From Parafrankia sp. EUN1f (lineage in GTDB: Bacteria > Actinomycetota > Actinomycetes > Frankiales > Frankiaceae), in contig NZ_ADGX01000064.1 of assembly GCF_000177675.1 (NCBI RefSeq), forward strand, positions 1 to 47,888: 47,888 bases of DNA. Direction: 5' to 3'. Positions 7,701 through 17,518 of the stretch are shown one piece after another. The notes beneath the pieces were generated by a model. The model was not told the origin of the DNA, searched no databases, and worked only from the letters and a program-made list of their open reading frames with translations. A program made the position numbers and the translations under genes. The stretch's first letter is position 1. Each line of letters starts with the position of its first letter.

Positions 7701-9577
7701 TCGTTCCGCCCGCGGTCATGGCGACGCCGGCAGGGAAGCAGGACGACGGCGCGTCGGCGGCAGCGGCGCAGGACTACCCCCGCATGCCGGTCGAGGTCCT
7801 CGCCGACCGGCTGCTTCCCCGCGCTCCCCGGGCGGCGCCGGCCGATCGCAACGCCACCGAACGCGAGGCGACCCGGCTGCTGCTGGGACTGCCCGACGCT
7901 GACGGCACGCTGCCGGACCTGCCGCTGTGGGCCCCGCAGCAGCAGATCGCCGAACGGGTGGGGGTGACGGCGGGCCGGATCGCGCAGGTGCTGATCGCGC
8001 GGCGCAAGGCCTGGCACGCCGACCCGGCCGTGCGCTCGGTGCACGATGAGCTGATCGAGATCCTCGGCGACGCCGGCCGGGTGATGGGCTTCGACGAACT
8101 GGTCACCGCCGTTCTGGCCCGGCACGGCAGCGCCTGGCGCTCCCCGGCCGAGCGCCGGTCCTCGGGTGAGCGCCGGGCGTTCGCCGGCGCAGTGGTCCGC
8201 GCCGCGCTGGAGACCGTCGACCTCGACTCCGAGCCGCGGCTCGCGCGCCGCCGGTTCCACGACCGCATGCTGGTCGCGCTCGAAGCCGCCGAGGACGACG
8301 GCCCGCTCACCCCGGCCGCGCCGGCGTTGTTCGACTACGCCATCGCCCTGGGCAAGGCCGCGGACCGGCTCGCGCGCGCCGAGGAGCTGCCCGCCCCGGC
8401 GACCGTGCTGCGGGAGCTCGCCGGTGTCGCGGCCTCCGCCGGCGCCCCGGCCGCGGGTGCCGATGCCGGTTCCGAAAGTGTTGACAGCTCGGGAGGGTTG
8501 CCGGTGCTCGACCAGCGGCGCCTCGTCGGGCTTGCCGCCGCCGCCTCCCGCACCGCCGCCGCGAACGCCCGCCTGGAGATCTACCCGCGCGACCTGGACC
8601 TCGTCCGCGCTCTGCGTCTCGCCCAGGCCGGGGTGCAGCCCACCCGCCCCACCGCCGCCGTGGCACCGCCGGGCAGCGGCGACGAGCGGCCTGACCGGCT
8701 GTTGCTGGACGTCCCGACCATCCACGAGCGGGTACACAACCGCTTCCCGGGCCTGACCACCGACCTGCCGACCCATCCGGAGCTCGACCGCCCGCTGGTC
8801 GCCGCCGGCTTCGCCCTCGAATGGGACGCGGCCCGCGCCGGCTACGTGCCCCCGCACGGCCTGCTCTCCTCCGCCGGGTTCGGCTCGTGGGCCACTCCGG
8901 TCGCCCGCCAGCCCACCGGCCTGGGCGGCGGGTCAGCACGCGCGCTGCTCAGCGACCGCCCCGACGAGACGACGGCGGCCCTCGCCGAGCGGCGCCTCGA
9001 GACCGCCGCCGAAACCGGCGGCTTCCGGGCGCTGACCGTCCGGCGCAACCACTACCGGGCCGCCTGCGCGGAGCTGGCCAAACCACACCGGTTCGCCGCC
9101 GAACCGGTCGACGTCGCCGCCGTCTTCCTCGACGCCCTGCACGCCGAGGTCGACCCGCGGCCCAAGCCGACCTGGGCGACGATTCTGCGCGCCGACGCCG
9201 CCGAACCGGGCAGCCGGGCGGCCACCAAGCTCGCCGAGTACGTCCGAACAGCCTGGCAACGCGCTGCCGGCCAGCTCGCCGCCCACGTCGACGCCGCGCG
9301 GCCGGCACCGCTGCTGCTCCACGACGCCGGAGTGTTCGGGCACTACAACGGCCGCGGGCTGGACGTCCTGTTCGCGCTCGCCGACCGTGCCCGCGCCGGC
9401 GGGCGGCCCGTCTGGGTGCTGTGCCCGACGACCGAACCGACCCGGCCACCCCGGCTCGACGGCGCCCTCGTCCAGCTCGTCACCGAAAGCGAATGGGTGA
9501 CCCTGCCGGACGCCTGGATCGCCAACTGGCACCGCGCCAGTGCCGAGCAGACGCCCGCGGGCGGAAGGGCGTCCTGA
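4751..9577 (+). CDS. pglW: PglW: NERD-pseudokinase-kinase protein of type 2 BREX
   Basis: 1608 residues. Residues 14-130 form a NERD nuclease-like domain with EVDLLVV (D55) and IEIK (E68, K70). A Gly/Ala-rich insert at about 159-193 follows. Residues 250-533 are a kinase-like domain in which HRD is HRA (H370-R371-A372), the catalytic-loop Asn is Ser377 and DFG is DWQ (D397), so it is probably inactive. Residues 600-860 are a second kinase domain with Lys639, intact HRDLKPDN (D729) and D751 of DFS, so it is probably active. Residues 917-975 resemble the helix-hairpin-helix of the RNA polymerase alpha C-terminal domain. Residues 1057-1087 resemble a sigma-region-4-type helix-turn-helix. The ATG start fits the conserved N-terminus (RWETVTPSQFPHEREALE). 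First gene of the operon; pglX follows after 128 bases. Confidence 0.93.
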   Translation: MRDGLGRWETVTPSQFPHEREALEHVRLLLPDAEPFRAWSNFTFTATTGHIREVDLLVVARGGVYLIEIKSLVGRLTASGSTWTQHRASGSTRIFDNPLHLANQKSRELRSLLQVAAQASRTKIPFIQPAVFLSNPTLRVDLPDHHLPWVFGPERAAAVNPGGAGGAGGGAGGAGIVGNAGGAGGAGGRGTMLPSLWTGLLDVPLRDERQRITPALSKELARLLPAVGIARSRRHQQVGSWQLEFPAFDSGLTWQDHHAAHAQVASERRRVRIYLVERAAGEAERARREAVARREFLVLNGISHPGIVQVDGLESHEAGPALIFRHRPDEMRLDHYLDQFGDSLDAGTRVSMIRELAETVAYAHGRHLYHRALAARSVLVVPRAGRGWLAPRLMISDWQAAARDTILGSGTPVNGLSTTSRALAVEPAAQLLPHLELAAGGYLAPEIGAPYPDPVGMDIFGLGALAYLILTGQAPADSPNALKTRLEQSGALYPAEVVDSLSETANELVAGATRPLPEERFDTVRDLLDWLQLIEEELTRPDAPAATPGSAPAGGAGGTPADPSALDPNATLQSVTSVSVAGRAGQEAAEGEYDADPLEAQRGDLVGGEWRIRERLGTGSTSRAFLAHNEKTNRDEVLKIALSDERAPRLGHEAAVLGRLNDSRVIRLARPDTLVVGGRTVLVLDHAGEQTVARKLREGRLSVDELETYSDYLFGAVDYLDGEGVVHRDLKPDNIVIRRRPNRTYQLVLIDFSLANLSVHETGAGTPRYLDPFVGAGTRTTYDDHAERYALAVTLHEMASGELPLWGDGSAEARFTSGPPKVVTEAFDPAIRSGLTVFFLRALDRDAARRFASLKDMRDAWQAVFRAADSTPPAPSIHPATAGSAAVARPHGSAGGADEAAAERARDLAAAAATADTPLEAAGLSPRAVSAAHRLNATTVAALLSLGSKEIIGLPGTGAKTRLELQSRIRQWRRALAAARPAAIVPPAVMATPAGKQDDGASAAAAQDYPRMPVEVLADRLLPRAPRAAPADRNATEREATRLLLGLPDADGTLPDLPLWAPQQQIAERVGVTAGRIAQVLIARRKAWHADPAVRSVHDELIEILGDAGRVMGFDELVTAVLARHGSAWRSPAERRSSGERRAFAGAVVRAALETVDLDSEPRLARRRFHDRMLVALEAAEDDGPLTPAAPALFDYAIALGKAADRLARAEELPAPATVLRELAGVAASAGAPAAGADAGSESVDSSGGLPVLDQRRLVGLAAAASRTAAANARLEIYPRDLDLVRALRLAQAGVQPTRPTAAVAPPGSGDERPDRLLLDVPTIHERVHNRFPGLTTDLPTHPELDRPLVAAGFALEWDAARAGYVPPHGLLSSAGFGSWATPVARQPTGLGGGSARALLSDRPDETTAALAERRLETAAETGGFRALTVRRNHYRAACAELAKPHRFAAEPVDVAAVFLDALHAEVDPRPKPTWATILRADAAEPGSRAATKLAEYVRTAWQRAAGQLAAHVDAARPAPLLLHDAGVFGHYNGRGLDVLFALADRARAGGRPVWVLCPTTEPTRPPRLDGALVQLVTESEWVTLPDAWIANWHRASAEQTPAGGRAS

Positions 9578-9671
9578 CCGATGGCTGGACGCGCCTCGGG
9601 GCGCACGGCGCTTCGCCGTTGCCGGACGCCCGCCGGCCAGGGACCGCACCGGGCGCGAATGTTCGAAGAAC

Positions 9672-9699
9672 GGGTGGAACGGGTGGAACGGGTGGGGGG
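9672..9699 (+). repeat. GGGTGGAAC tandem repeat and G tract in the pglX leader
   Basis: Two exact 9-bp units (9672-9680, 9681-9689) and a third degenerate copy run into six consecutive G residues (9694-9699), which also form the Shine-Dalgarno sequence for the GTG at 9706. A change in length would alter ribosome-binding spacing rather than the reading frame. Confidence 0.7.
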
Positions 9700-9705
9700 A
9701 CGTCT

Positions 9706-12700
9706 GTGATCGACCGGGTGGCGCTGCTCAAGGACGCGCAGCGGCAGGTGAAGGCGCTGGAGAAGGACCTGCGCGCCCAGGTGGACGACGTCGCAGAGGT
9801 CGGGACGCGGCTGAAAGCCGAGTACGAACGGGCCTTCAAGGTGGAGCGCACGGCCGCGACCTGGTCGGCGTGGCTCGGCGAGCGGGTCACCCAGGCGGCC
9901 GCCGCGTGGATGCTCGGGACGGTGTTCGTCCGCTTCTGCGAGGACAACGGGCTGATCGGCGACCCGTACCTGGCCGGCCCGACGACCGCCCGCCTCACCC
10001 TCGCCGAGGAGCGCACCGAGGACTTCTACCGCCGCCACCCGGAAAGGACCGCCCGCGACTGGCTGCAGGCCGGCTTCGGCGAGATCGCGAAGGTGCCGGT
10101 CGGCGCCGGCCTGTTCGACAGGCAGCACAACGCCCTGTTCCAGATCCCGCTCTCCCACGACGCCGCCAAGGAACTGCTCACCTTCTGGCGCCGCCGCACC
10201 GAGGCCGGCACCCTCGTCCACGACTTCACCGACCCCGCGTGGGACACCCGCTTCCTCGGCGACCTCTACCAGGACCTCTCCGAGGACGTGCGCAAGAAGT
10301 ACGCGCTGCTGCAGACCCCGGAGTTCGTCGAGGAGTTCATCCTCGACCTGACGCTGACTCCGGCCATCGAGGAGTTCGGCTATGACGTCGTCAAGCTCAT
10401 CGACCCCACCTGCGGCTCCGGCCACTTCCTCCTCGGTGCCTTCCACCGCCTCCTCGCCGAATGGGAGAACAACGCCCCCGACCGCGACGTCTTCGAACGC
10501 GTCCGCCTCGCCCTGGACGCGATCCACGGCGTCGACATCAACCCGTACGCGGTGGCGATTACCAGATTCAGGCTGGTGGTTGAGGTGTTGCGTGCGGCTG
10601 GTATCCGCACACTTGCGGCCGCAGTCGGATATCAATTGGCTCTGCATGTAGCTGTTGGTGACTCTCTGATCAAGGGGCGCCAACTCAAAATTTTCGACGA
10701 CGCGCGTGATAATCTGGCGGAATTCTCCTACGTCACGGAGGATGTGCGCGAGCATTCGGACCTACTAAAAGAGGATCGTTATCATGTCGTTGTAGGAAAT
10801 CCGCCATATATTACGGTTAAAGATGCGAGCCTCAACAAGATGTACCGAAAGCTCTACGGTGCCTGTGGAGGCTCCTATGCGCTGTCGGTCCCCTTCATGC
10901 AGCGGTTCTTCGAACTGGCGAAGGAGGCCGACAAAGAGGGGCGAGGTGCGGGTAGGGTAGGTCAGATCACGGCCAATTCATTCATGAAGCGTGAGTTCGG
11001 TAAAAAACTGATCCAAGATTTTCTCTCTTCCACTGCCGAGCTCACTCATGTCATTGACACTTCCGGTGCCTACATTCCTGGCCACGGTACACCGACCGTA
11101 ATAGTCCTGGCGCGACGGAATCGATGGAATCGCTACCGCCCTGTTCGTGCTGTACTCGGCATCCGAGGGGAACCTTCCGCGCCCGTGGATCCGAGAAGAG
11201 GTCGTGTATGGCAGGCAATCGTCGAGGGTCTGTCGTCCCCGGGAAATGGCGGAGAGTGGGTGAGCGTGGTTGACTGGCCGCGTAGTCGCTTCGACTCTTT
11301 TCCGTGGGGCCTTGGGGGTGGCGGAGCGGCGGATCTTAGTACCTTTCTTGTGAATGGGAAAAAGAAGCTTACCAGCGAAATTCGGGTGATTGGTCGAACG
11401 GCCCATTCTGGCGCTGACGAAGCCTATTACGGCCCTGTCGGGGTGTGGGCGAGATTCTCTATTCCGGACAACTACTCTGTCGCTCTCGTTGAGGGTGAGG
11501 TTATACGTGACTGGGTTTTGGCTCCCGGCAAGGAGGCGATCTTCCCGTATGGGGGAGACTTGAAAGCAAGCCTGGATCCAGGCTCCACTGGGCGCATGCT
11601 TTGGTTAAATCGTACGATCTTGGTGCGAAGGAAGGAGCTCGGCGGCACGCACGAGGAAATTGGCCTTACTTGGTACGAGTGGAGTCGCTGGCATCCTGAA
11701 CGTTTCGCGGTTCCCCTTGGAATCGCTTTTCCGTTCGTGTCTACGCATACCAGTTTTGTGCTTGACCGCGGCGGAAATGTTTTCAAGCAGACGGCTCCTG
11801 TAATCAAGCTTCCGCCGGATGCGTCCGAGGATGATCATCTGAGGCTGTTGGGGGTTTTGAACAGCTCGGCGGCGTGCTTCTGGCTCAAGCAGGTCTGCTA
11901 CCCCAAGGGAGGGGATCCGGTCGGTCAGGACGGCGCTCGTGTCAGCGTCGAAGCGTGGTCGGATCGATACGAGTTCACCGGGACCAAACTGCAGGAGTTT
12001 CCGTTGCCGGCGGAGTATCCGTTGGAGCTGGCGCGGGAGCTGGATGGGTTGGCGCAGCGGCTGACGGCGGTGAGCCCGACCTCGGTGGCGGCGGGCGGGG
12101 CGCCCTCGCGGGTCCGGTTGGCTGAGGCACGGGGCGAGTGGGGGTCCACACGGGCGCGGATGATCGCGTTGCAGGAGGAGTTGGACTGGCAGGTGTATCG
12201 GCAGTACGGGTTGCTTGCCGATGAGCTGATCCTGCCGATGACTGAGGTGCCTGAGATCAGGTTGGGGGAGCGGGCGTTCGAGATCGTGTTGGCGCGCAAG
12301 ATTGCGGCAGGCGATGAGACATCCGAGTGGTTTTCCCGGCACGGGTCGACGCCGATCACCGAGTTGCCGGCGCACTGGTCGGATGAGTACCGGGCGTTGG
12401 TGGAGAAGCGGATCGCGGTTATCGAGAGCGATCGGAACATCGGGCTGATCGAGCGGCCTGAGTACAAGCGGCGGTGGGCTACCGAGGGCTGGGACAAGAT
12501 GCAGGACGCCGCCCTGCGTGACTGGCTGCTCGACCGGCTGGAGACGCGTGAGCTGTGGTTCGCCGAAGTCGACGGCATGGTGCAGCCGCGGGCGTGGACC
12601 ACCGGGCGGCTCGCCGACGAGTTGGCCGCCGACGCGGATTTCGTGGCAGTCGCCGAGATCTACCGGCCGGGGGAGGACCTGACGAAGGTCGTCGCGGCCC

Positions 12701-13296
12701 TCGTGGAGAACGAGCATGTGCCGTTCCTGGCCGCGTTGCGTTACAAGGATTCCGGGCTGGTGAAGCGGGCCGACTGGGAGTCGGTGTGGGATCAGCAGCG
12801 CGCCGAGGACGCCGCCCCGGACGAAGAAGCCGCGAAGCGGATCCGTGACAGGATTCCCGTGCCGCCGAAGTACGCCCAGGCCGATTTCCGCAAGCCCAGC
12901 TACTGGCGGGCCCGCGGCAAGCTGGACGTCCCGAAGGAGCGGTTCATCTCCTACCCGCATGCCGGGCCGGAGAACGATCCGACGCTGCTGGTCGGCTGGG
13001 CTGGGTGGGATCACCGGGAGCAGGCGCAGGCGCTGGCGACGCTGGTCGTCGAGCGTCAGGACAACGACGGCTGGGGTGCGGAGAAGCTCGCCCCGCTGCT
13101 GGCCGGGCTGCGTGAGGTGATGCCGTGGGTCCGGCAGTGGCACAACGACATCGACCCGCTCTACGACGGCTCGCCCGCCGAGGTGTACGACGCGTTCCTC
13201 GCCGATTCGATGGGGCAGCACGCGCTGACCGCCGACGCCCTCACCGCTTGGCGCCCACCGGCGGCCGGTCGCGGCGGACGACGGGCGGCGAAGTGA
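9706..13296 (+). CDS. pglX: PglX: BREX adenine-specific DNA methyltransferase
   Basis: 1196 residues from the GTG at 9706, chosen because it is preceded by GGGGGGA and gives the conserved start (V/M)[21 protein letters not shown]. The longer open frame upstream overlaps pglW and is not needed. The methyltransferase core has motif [12 protein letters not shown] (D233) for S-adenosylmethionine and motif IV NPPY (N365), which marks N6-adenine methylation. The following roughly 350 residues should hold target recognition. In type 2 BREX PglX marks host DNA and is needed for phage restriction. Codon use changes abruptly: up to about 10555 it is C-ending and GC-rich, from 10556 to about 11990 clearly AT-richer, from 11990 to 12480 G/T-ending, then normal again. 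This suggests internal recombination. Confidence 0.93.
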   Translation: MIDRVALLKDAQRQVKALEKDLRAQVDDVAEVGTRLKAEYERAFKVERTAATWSAWLGERVTQAAAAWMLGTVFVRFCEDNGLIGDPYLAGPTTARLTLAEERTEDFYRRHPERTARDWLQAGFGEIAKVPVGAGLFDRQHNALFQIPLSHDAAKELLTFWRRRTEAGTLVHDFTDPAWDTRFLGDLYQDLSEDVRKKYALLQTPEFVEEFILDLTLTPAIEEFGYDVVKLIDPTCGSGHFLLGAFHRLLAEWENNAPDRDVFERVRLALDAIHGVDINPYAVAITRFRLVVEVLRAAGIRTLAAAVGYQLALHVAVGDSLIKGRQLKIFDDARDNLAEFSYVTEDVREHSDLLKEDRYHVVVGNPPYITVKDASLNKMYRKLYGACGGSYALSVPFMQRFFELAKEADKEGRGAGRVGQITANSFMKREFGKKLIQDFLSSTAELTHVIDTSGAYIPGHGTPTVIVLARRNRWNRYRPVRAVLGIRGEPSAPVDPRRGRVWQAIVEGLSSPGNGGEWVSVVDWPRSRFDSFPWGLGGGGAADLSTFLVNGKKKLTSEIRVIGRTAHSGADEAYYGPVGVWARFSIPDNYSVALVEGEVIRDWVLAPGKEAIFPYGGDLKASLDPGSTGRMLWLNRTILVRRKELGGTHEEIGLTWYEWSRWHPERFAVPLGIAFPFVSTHTSFVLDRGGNVFKQTAPVIKLPPDASEDDHLRLLGVLNSSAACFWLKQVCYPKGGDPVGQDGARVSVEAWSDRYEFTGTKLQEFPLPAEYPLELARELDGLAQRLTAVSPTSVAAGGAPSRVRLAEARGEWGSTRARMIALQEELDWQVYRQYGLLADELILPMTEVPEIRLGERAFEIVLARKIAAGDETSEWFSRHGSTPITELPAHWSDEYRALVEKRIAVIESDRNIGLIERPEYKRRWATEGWDKMQDAALRDWLLDRLETRELWFAEVDGMVQPRAWTTGRLADELAADADFVAVAEIYRPGEDLTKVVAALVENEHVPFLAALRYKDSGLVKRADWESVWDQQRAEDAAPDEEAAKRIRDRIPVPPKYAQADFRKPSYWRARGKLDVPKERFISYPHAGPENDPTLLVGWAGWDHREQAQALATLVVERQDNDGWGAEKLAPLLAGLREVMPWVRQWHNDIDPLYDGSPAEVYDAFLADSMGQHALTADALTAWRPPAAGRGGRRAAK

Positions 13297-13375
13297 CCAG
13301 GCCCGCGCGCGGCTACCCGGCCCCGGATCCGCTCCCGCAGCACCCGTACGACCTGACCCCGACCGGAGGTGCTGT

Positions 13376-16300
13376 ATGACCAGGCCGAGCCCGTCGTCGC
13401 AGCCGCAGCCGCTGCTGCGCGAGGTCATCGACATCCCGGAGCGGACGTCCGACAGCGACTTCGTCCTCAAGCTCGTCGAAGGGGTCACCGACACCGCGAC
13501 GCTGAGCAGCTATGTGGTGACGGACCGGCTCGTCGGGAACTTCGACGAGGCGCTCGGGCTGATCGCGCAGGCGGTGAGCACCGGGTCGTCGAAGGGCGTG
13601 TACCTGCACGGGTCGTTCGGGTCCGGAAAGTCGCATTTCATGGCGGTGCTGCACGCGATGCTGCGCGGCGAGCCGGCCGCCCGGACGCTGGACGACCGGC
13701 TGACGGACGTCCTCGGCAAGCATGACGCGGCGCTGGCCGGCAAGCGGTTCCTGCTCGTCCCGTTCCACCTGCTCACCTCGAAGTCGATCGAGCAGCGGGT
13801 ACTCGGCGGGTACGCCGACCATCTCCGCGTGCTGCACCCGCAGGCACCGATCCCGGCGGTGCACCGGGCCGGGGCGTTGCTGGACGAGGCTCGCAGCGTG
13901 CGGGCGAAGGTCGGTGACGCCACGTTCCTCGCCGAGCTCAACCGCGCCGGCTCCGGCGGCCCCGGCGGCGCGGGCGCGGATGCGGACCGGGCCACCGGTG
14001 CGGGGGCAGACGAGGACGAGGACCCCTGGGGTGACGCCGGCTGGACGGCCGCTGAACTGGACGCGGTGCTCGCGCCGGGCGCGCCGACCGACAGCGAGGA
14101 CCGCCGCCTGCTGATCTCCGACCTGCTCTCCACCTGGTTCGCGAACACGTTCCGCGACCTGCGTGAGGACGCCGAGGGCTTCGTCTCCCTCGACGCCGGC
14201 CTCACCGAGATCGCCCGGCACGCGAAGGACCTCGGCTACGACGCGGTCATCCTGTTCCTCGACGAGCTGATCCTGTGGCTGGCGAACAACATGGGTGACC
14301 AGGCGTTCGTCTCCCGCGAGGTACAGAAGGTCACGAACTTCGTCGAGGGCGGGCTGGGTGCCCGGCCGATCCCGGTCGTCAGCTTCATCGCCCGCCAGCG
14401 CGACCTGCGGGAGCTGGTCGGCGACTCCATCGCCGGTGATGTGCGCCTGTCGTTCCTGGACGTCCTCACCCTCGCCGACGGCCGCTTCGACAAGATCATT
14501 CTTGAGGACCGCAACCTGCCGCTGATCGCCAACCGGCGGCTGCTGAAGCCGCGGGACGCCGACGCCGGGGCGGCGATCGCGCGGGCGTTCGACACGACCG
14601 CGAAGGTCCGCGCCGAGGTGTGGGACACGATGCTCGGCGGCAGCGACCAGCTCGGCGCCGACCGGGACGCCTTCCGGCTGTCCTACCCGTTCAGCCCGGC
14701 GTTCATGGACACGCTCGTGCACGTCTCGTCCGCCCTGCAGCGCAACCGGACGGCGCTCAAGCTCATGCGCCAGCTGCTCGTCGACCACCGTGACGACCTG
14801 CGCCTCGGCCAGGTGGTGCCGCTCGGCGACCTGTGGGATGTGATCACCCGCGGCGCCGACACGCCGTTCACCGATGTCCTGAAGGCCGAGTTCGACGCGG
14901 CGCAGAAGCTCTACACCCGCAAGCTGCGCCCCTACCTGCTCGACGCCGAGGGCCTCGACGAGGACACCCTCGCCCGCGTCCGCCGCGCCCAGGCCACCAC
15001 AGCCGGCGGAGCCACCACAGCCGGCGGCGCAGCCGTCGACCCGGCGCTGGCAACGAAGGTCCGCCGGTTCACCGCGGATGACCGGCTGGCCAAGACGCTG
15101 CTGCTGTCCGCGCTCGCCCCGAGCGTGCCGGCGCTGCGCAACCTGACCCCGCGGCGGCTCTCGGCGCTCAACCACGGCAGCATCACCAGCCCCATCCCGG
15201 GCGGTGAGGCGGGCCTCGTCGGAAAGAAGGTCGAACGCTGGGCCGGGCAGTTCGGCGAGGTCAAGTACGTCCCGGTGGACGGCGGTGATCCGGGCGTCGG
15301 CCTGGAGCTGGTCGACGTCGAGGTCGACAGCATCCTCAACTCGGCCGTCGCCTACGACAACGGCGGCAACCGGCGCACCCTGGTGAAGCGGCTGCTCGTC
15401 GAGGAGCTCGGTGTCACCGTCACCGGGGACGTCTACGGCGACCGGCTCGACCTCGTCTGGAAGGGCAGCAAGCGCTCAGCCGAGGTCATCTTCGGCTCGA
15501 TCCGCGGCGCGGACCTGCGCGACGACCAGTTCGCCCCGGTCGACCCGGACGCCTGGCGGCTCGTCATCGACTATCCGTTCGACGACGCTGGCGACGGGCC
15601 CGTCTACGCCCGGGCGCGGGTCGAGCGGATGCGAGGCGCGGGCGCCGGGCACCGGACGGTCTGCTGGATCCCCGCCGACCTGACCGCCACCCGCCTGGCC
15701 GACCTGGGGATGCTCGTCCGGCTCGACCATCTGCTCACCGGCAGCGGGCACCGGTTCGACAGCCATGCGCAGCACCTGAGCGCCGACGACCGCCAGCGTG
15801 CCCGCGGGGTGCTGAAGAGCCGCTACGACGCGCTGCTGACCAAGACCCGCACCGTGCTGCGCTCCGCCTACGGGCTCACCTCGAAGGACGAGCAGGACGT
15901 CACCGCCGACTTCACCGACCATCTGCGCGCGCTGTGGCCGGGGCTGAACCCGACGCTGCCGCTGGGCGCGTCGTTCCGCGACGCCCTCCGGCGCCTCGTC
16001 GGCGACCTGCTCGCCGACCAGTTCCCCGGCCATCCTGATCTCGACCCCGACCAGACCGGGACGGCAGTCAAGCCCGCCGAGCTGAAGATCGTCCTCGGTT
16101 ACGTGACGAAGGCGGCGGAGGCCGACGGCGGGTCGGTCGAGGTCGCCCGCGCCGACCGGATCCCGATGCGCCGGATCGCACCGGCACTCGGACTCGGAGT
16201 GATGCACGAGGTGCGTTTCGAGCTGGGCCGTGAATGGGTCGACCACTTCACCCGCCAGGCGGCGCAGGCCGCGGCCGCGGACAGCGCGGGCGTTGCCGGC

Positions 16301-17518
16301 GGCACGGCTGGTGGGGGCGGTGCGGAGCCGGGTGAGCTACTGGTAGCCGACCTGCTGGGCTGGATCGACGTGCCAAAGGTGCGGGGCCTGGCGGACGACG
16401 TCGCCAACCTGATCGTCGCCGCGTTCGCGGAGCAGACCGACCGGGCCTGGTATCGGCACCGCGGCCACCTGCCGACCCCACCCGAGCTGACCGCCATCAC
16501 GAAGGACATGGCGCTGCGCGAACAGCCTCTGCCGGACGCCGCCGACTGGGCCACCGCCGTCGACCGCGCCCAGGCGATCTTCGGGGTGCTGCCGCCCGCG
16601 CTGCTGCGTGGCCGACTGCTGCGCGGCTTCGTCGACGAACTGGTCGGGAAGACGCACAGCCGCCGGGCGGCCTGCCAGGAACTGGTCAGTGTCCTGGAGG
16701 CCCGTGCGACGGAGCTCGGCCTCGACCCACGCACCGGCGCCGCCCTGGCCAGCACCGCCCCGACCGCCGCGAGTGGGTCCGGCAGCACGGAGAGCCTTGG
16801 GGACCCGGAGGCCGACGGCTCCGCGGCGCAGGGAAGGCTGCGGACCGCCCGGGCGGCCCGCGACCTGGTGGTCGCGCTGGACGAGACCAGGGTGGCAACG
16901 GAGATCGTCCGCCGGCTCGCCCGCGCCGACCTCGCCGGCCCCGCCCGCCGGCTCGCGGTGAGCATCAGCCGCGCCACGGAGGTCGCGACCGCCGTCCGGG
17001 CGGCACCCTGGGATGTCTTCGTGGTCATCGCGGGGCTCGGCGAGCCGTATCGCTCCGAGGCCGACGAGATTCTCGACGCGCTGCGGGCCGCGGCTGCTGC
17101 CGACGAGCTGACATCACCACTCGCGACGGCGTTGGGAAATGCCCGATCCGAGGCCACCGCCCTGCTGCGTCGCGCGACCGCGGTGCCGGTAGCCCGAACC
17201 CCGCCGGACCCGCGTCCAGCGATCATCCAGCCGCCAGCCGAGGTCCCGGGCACGCCCAGCATCGACACCGACCGCATCGGGGTGACCGGCGGCGGGACCG
17301 GCACCGGCGGCGGGACCGGCGGCGGCAGTGGTGAGGGCGGAGGCGTCGGCGGCGAGACGGGGACCGTCGACACGGACCGGGTTCCGGTCGGCGATACCGG
17401 TGGCGTGCGGACGTGGCGAGTCAGGCTCGGCGGGCTGGAGAACGCCTTGGCCGAGTTGCGCGCCCATGCCGGTGACCGGCCCGGCGAGGTCGAGATCGTC
17501 TGGCGGCCGCAGCCGTGA
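13376..17518 (+). CDS. pglY: PglY: large P-loop ATPase of type 2 BREX
   Basis: 1380 residues. A Walker A motif GSFGSGKSHF (K85) and Walker B LFLDEL (D296, E297) show an ATPase of the PglY/BrxC group. The order of genes and the N-terminal sequence (REVIDIPERTSDSDFVLKL) fit PglY. The function of the ATPase within BREX is not established; it is the counterpart of BrxC in type 1 systems. The C-terminus has a Gly/Thr-rich linker (about residues 1300-1325) before a short conserved tail ending EVEIVWRPQP. The ATG is preceded by GGAGG at 13365-13369, an optimal spacing. The gap to pglX is 79 bases, and the stop overlaps the pglZ start. Confidence 0.92.
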   Translation: MTRPSPSSQPQPLLREVIDIPERTSDSDFVLKLVEGVTDTATLSSYVVTDRLVGNFDEALGLIAQAVSTGSSKGVYLHGSFGSGKSHFMAVLHAMLRGEPAARTLDDRLTDVLGKHDAALAGKRFLLVPFHLLTSKSIEQRVLGGYADHLRVLHPQAPIPAVHRAGALLDEARSVRAKVGDATFLAELNRAGSGGPGGAGADADRATGAGADEDEDPWGDAGWTAAELDAVLAPGAPTDSEDRRLLISDLLSTWFANTFRDLREDAEGFVSLDAGLTEIARHAKDLGYDAVILFLDELILWLANNMGDQAFVSREVQKVTNFVEGGLGARPIPVVSFIARQRDLRELVGDSIAGDVRLSFLDVLTLADGRFDKIILEDRNLPLIANRRLLKPRDADAGAAIARAFDTTAKVRAEVWDTMLGGSDQLGADRDAFRLSYPFSPAFMDTLVHVSSALQRNRTALKLMRQLLVDHRDDLRLGQVVPLGDLWDVITRGADTPFTDVLKAEFDAAQKLYTRKLRPYLLDAEGLDEDTLARVRRAQATTAGGATTAGGAAVDPALATKVRRFTADDRLAKTLLLSALAPSVPALRNLTPRRLSALNHGSITSPIPGGEAGLVGKKVERWAGQFGEVKYVPVDGGDPGVGLELVDVEVDSILNSAVAYDNGGNRRTLVKRLLVEELGVTVTGDVYGDRLDLVWKGSKRSAEVIFGSIRGADLRDDQFAPVDPDAWRLVIDYPFDDAGDGPVYARARVERMRGAGAGHRTVCWIPADLTATRLADLGMLVRLDHLLTGSGHRFDSHAQHLSADDRQRARGVLKSRYDALLTKTRTVLRSAYGLTSKDEQDVTADFTDHLRALWPGLNPTLPLGASFRDALRRLVGDLLADQFPGHPDLDPDQTGTAVKPAELKIVLGYVTKAAEADGGSVEVARADRIPMRRIAPALGLGVMHEVRFELGREWVDHFTRQAAQAAAADSAGVAGGTAGGGGAEPGELLVADLLGWIDVPKVRGLADDVANLIVAAFAEQTDRAWYRHRGHLPTPPELTAITKDMALREQPLPDAADWATAVDRAQAIFGVLPPALLRGRLLRGFVDELVGKTHSRRAACQELVSVLEARATELGLDPRTGAALASTAPTAASGSGSTESLGDPEADGSAAQGRLRTARAARDLVVALDETRVATEIVRRLARADLAGPARRLAVSISRATEVATAVRAAPWDVFVVIAGLGEPYRSEADEILDALRAAAAADELTSPLATALGNARSEATALLRRATAVPVARTPPDPRPAIIQPPAEVPGTPSIDTDRIGVTGGGTGTGGGTGGGSGEGGGVGGETGTVDTDRVPVGDTGGVRTWRVRLGGLENALAELRAHAGDRPGEVEIVWRPQP

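Noticed and set aside
8821-9705. Upstream extension of the pglX frame into pglW
   Set aside because: The extension is Arg-rich, overlaps pglW by over 750 bases and lacks family sequence; the GTG at 9706 has a strong ribosome site and the conserved N-terminus.
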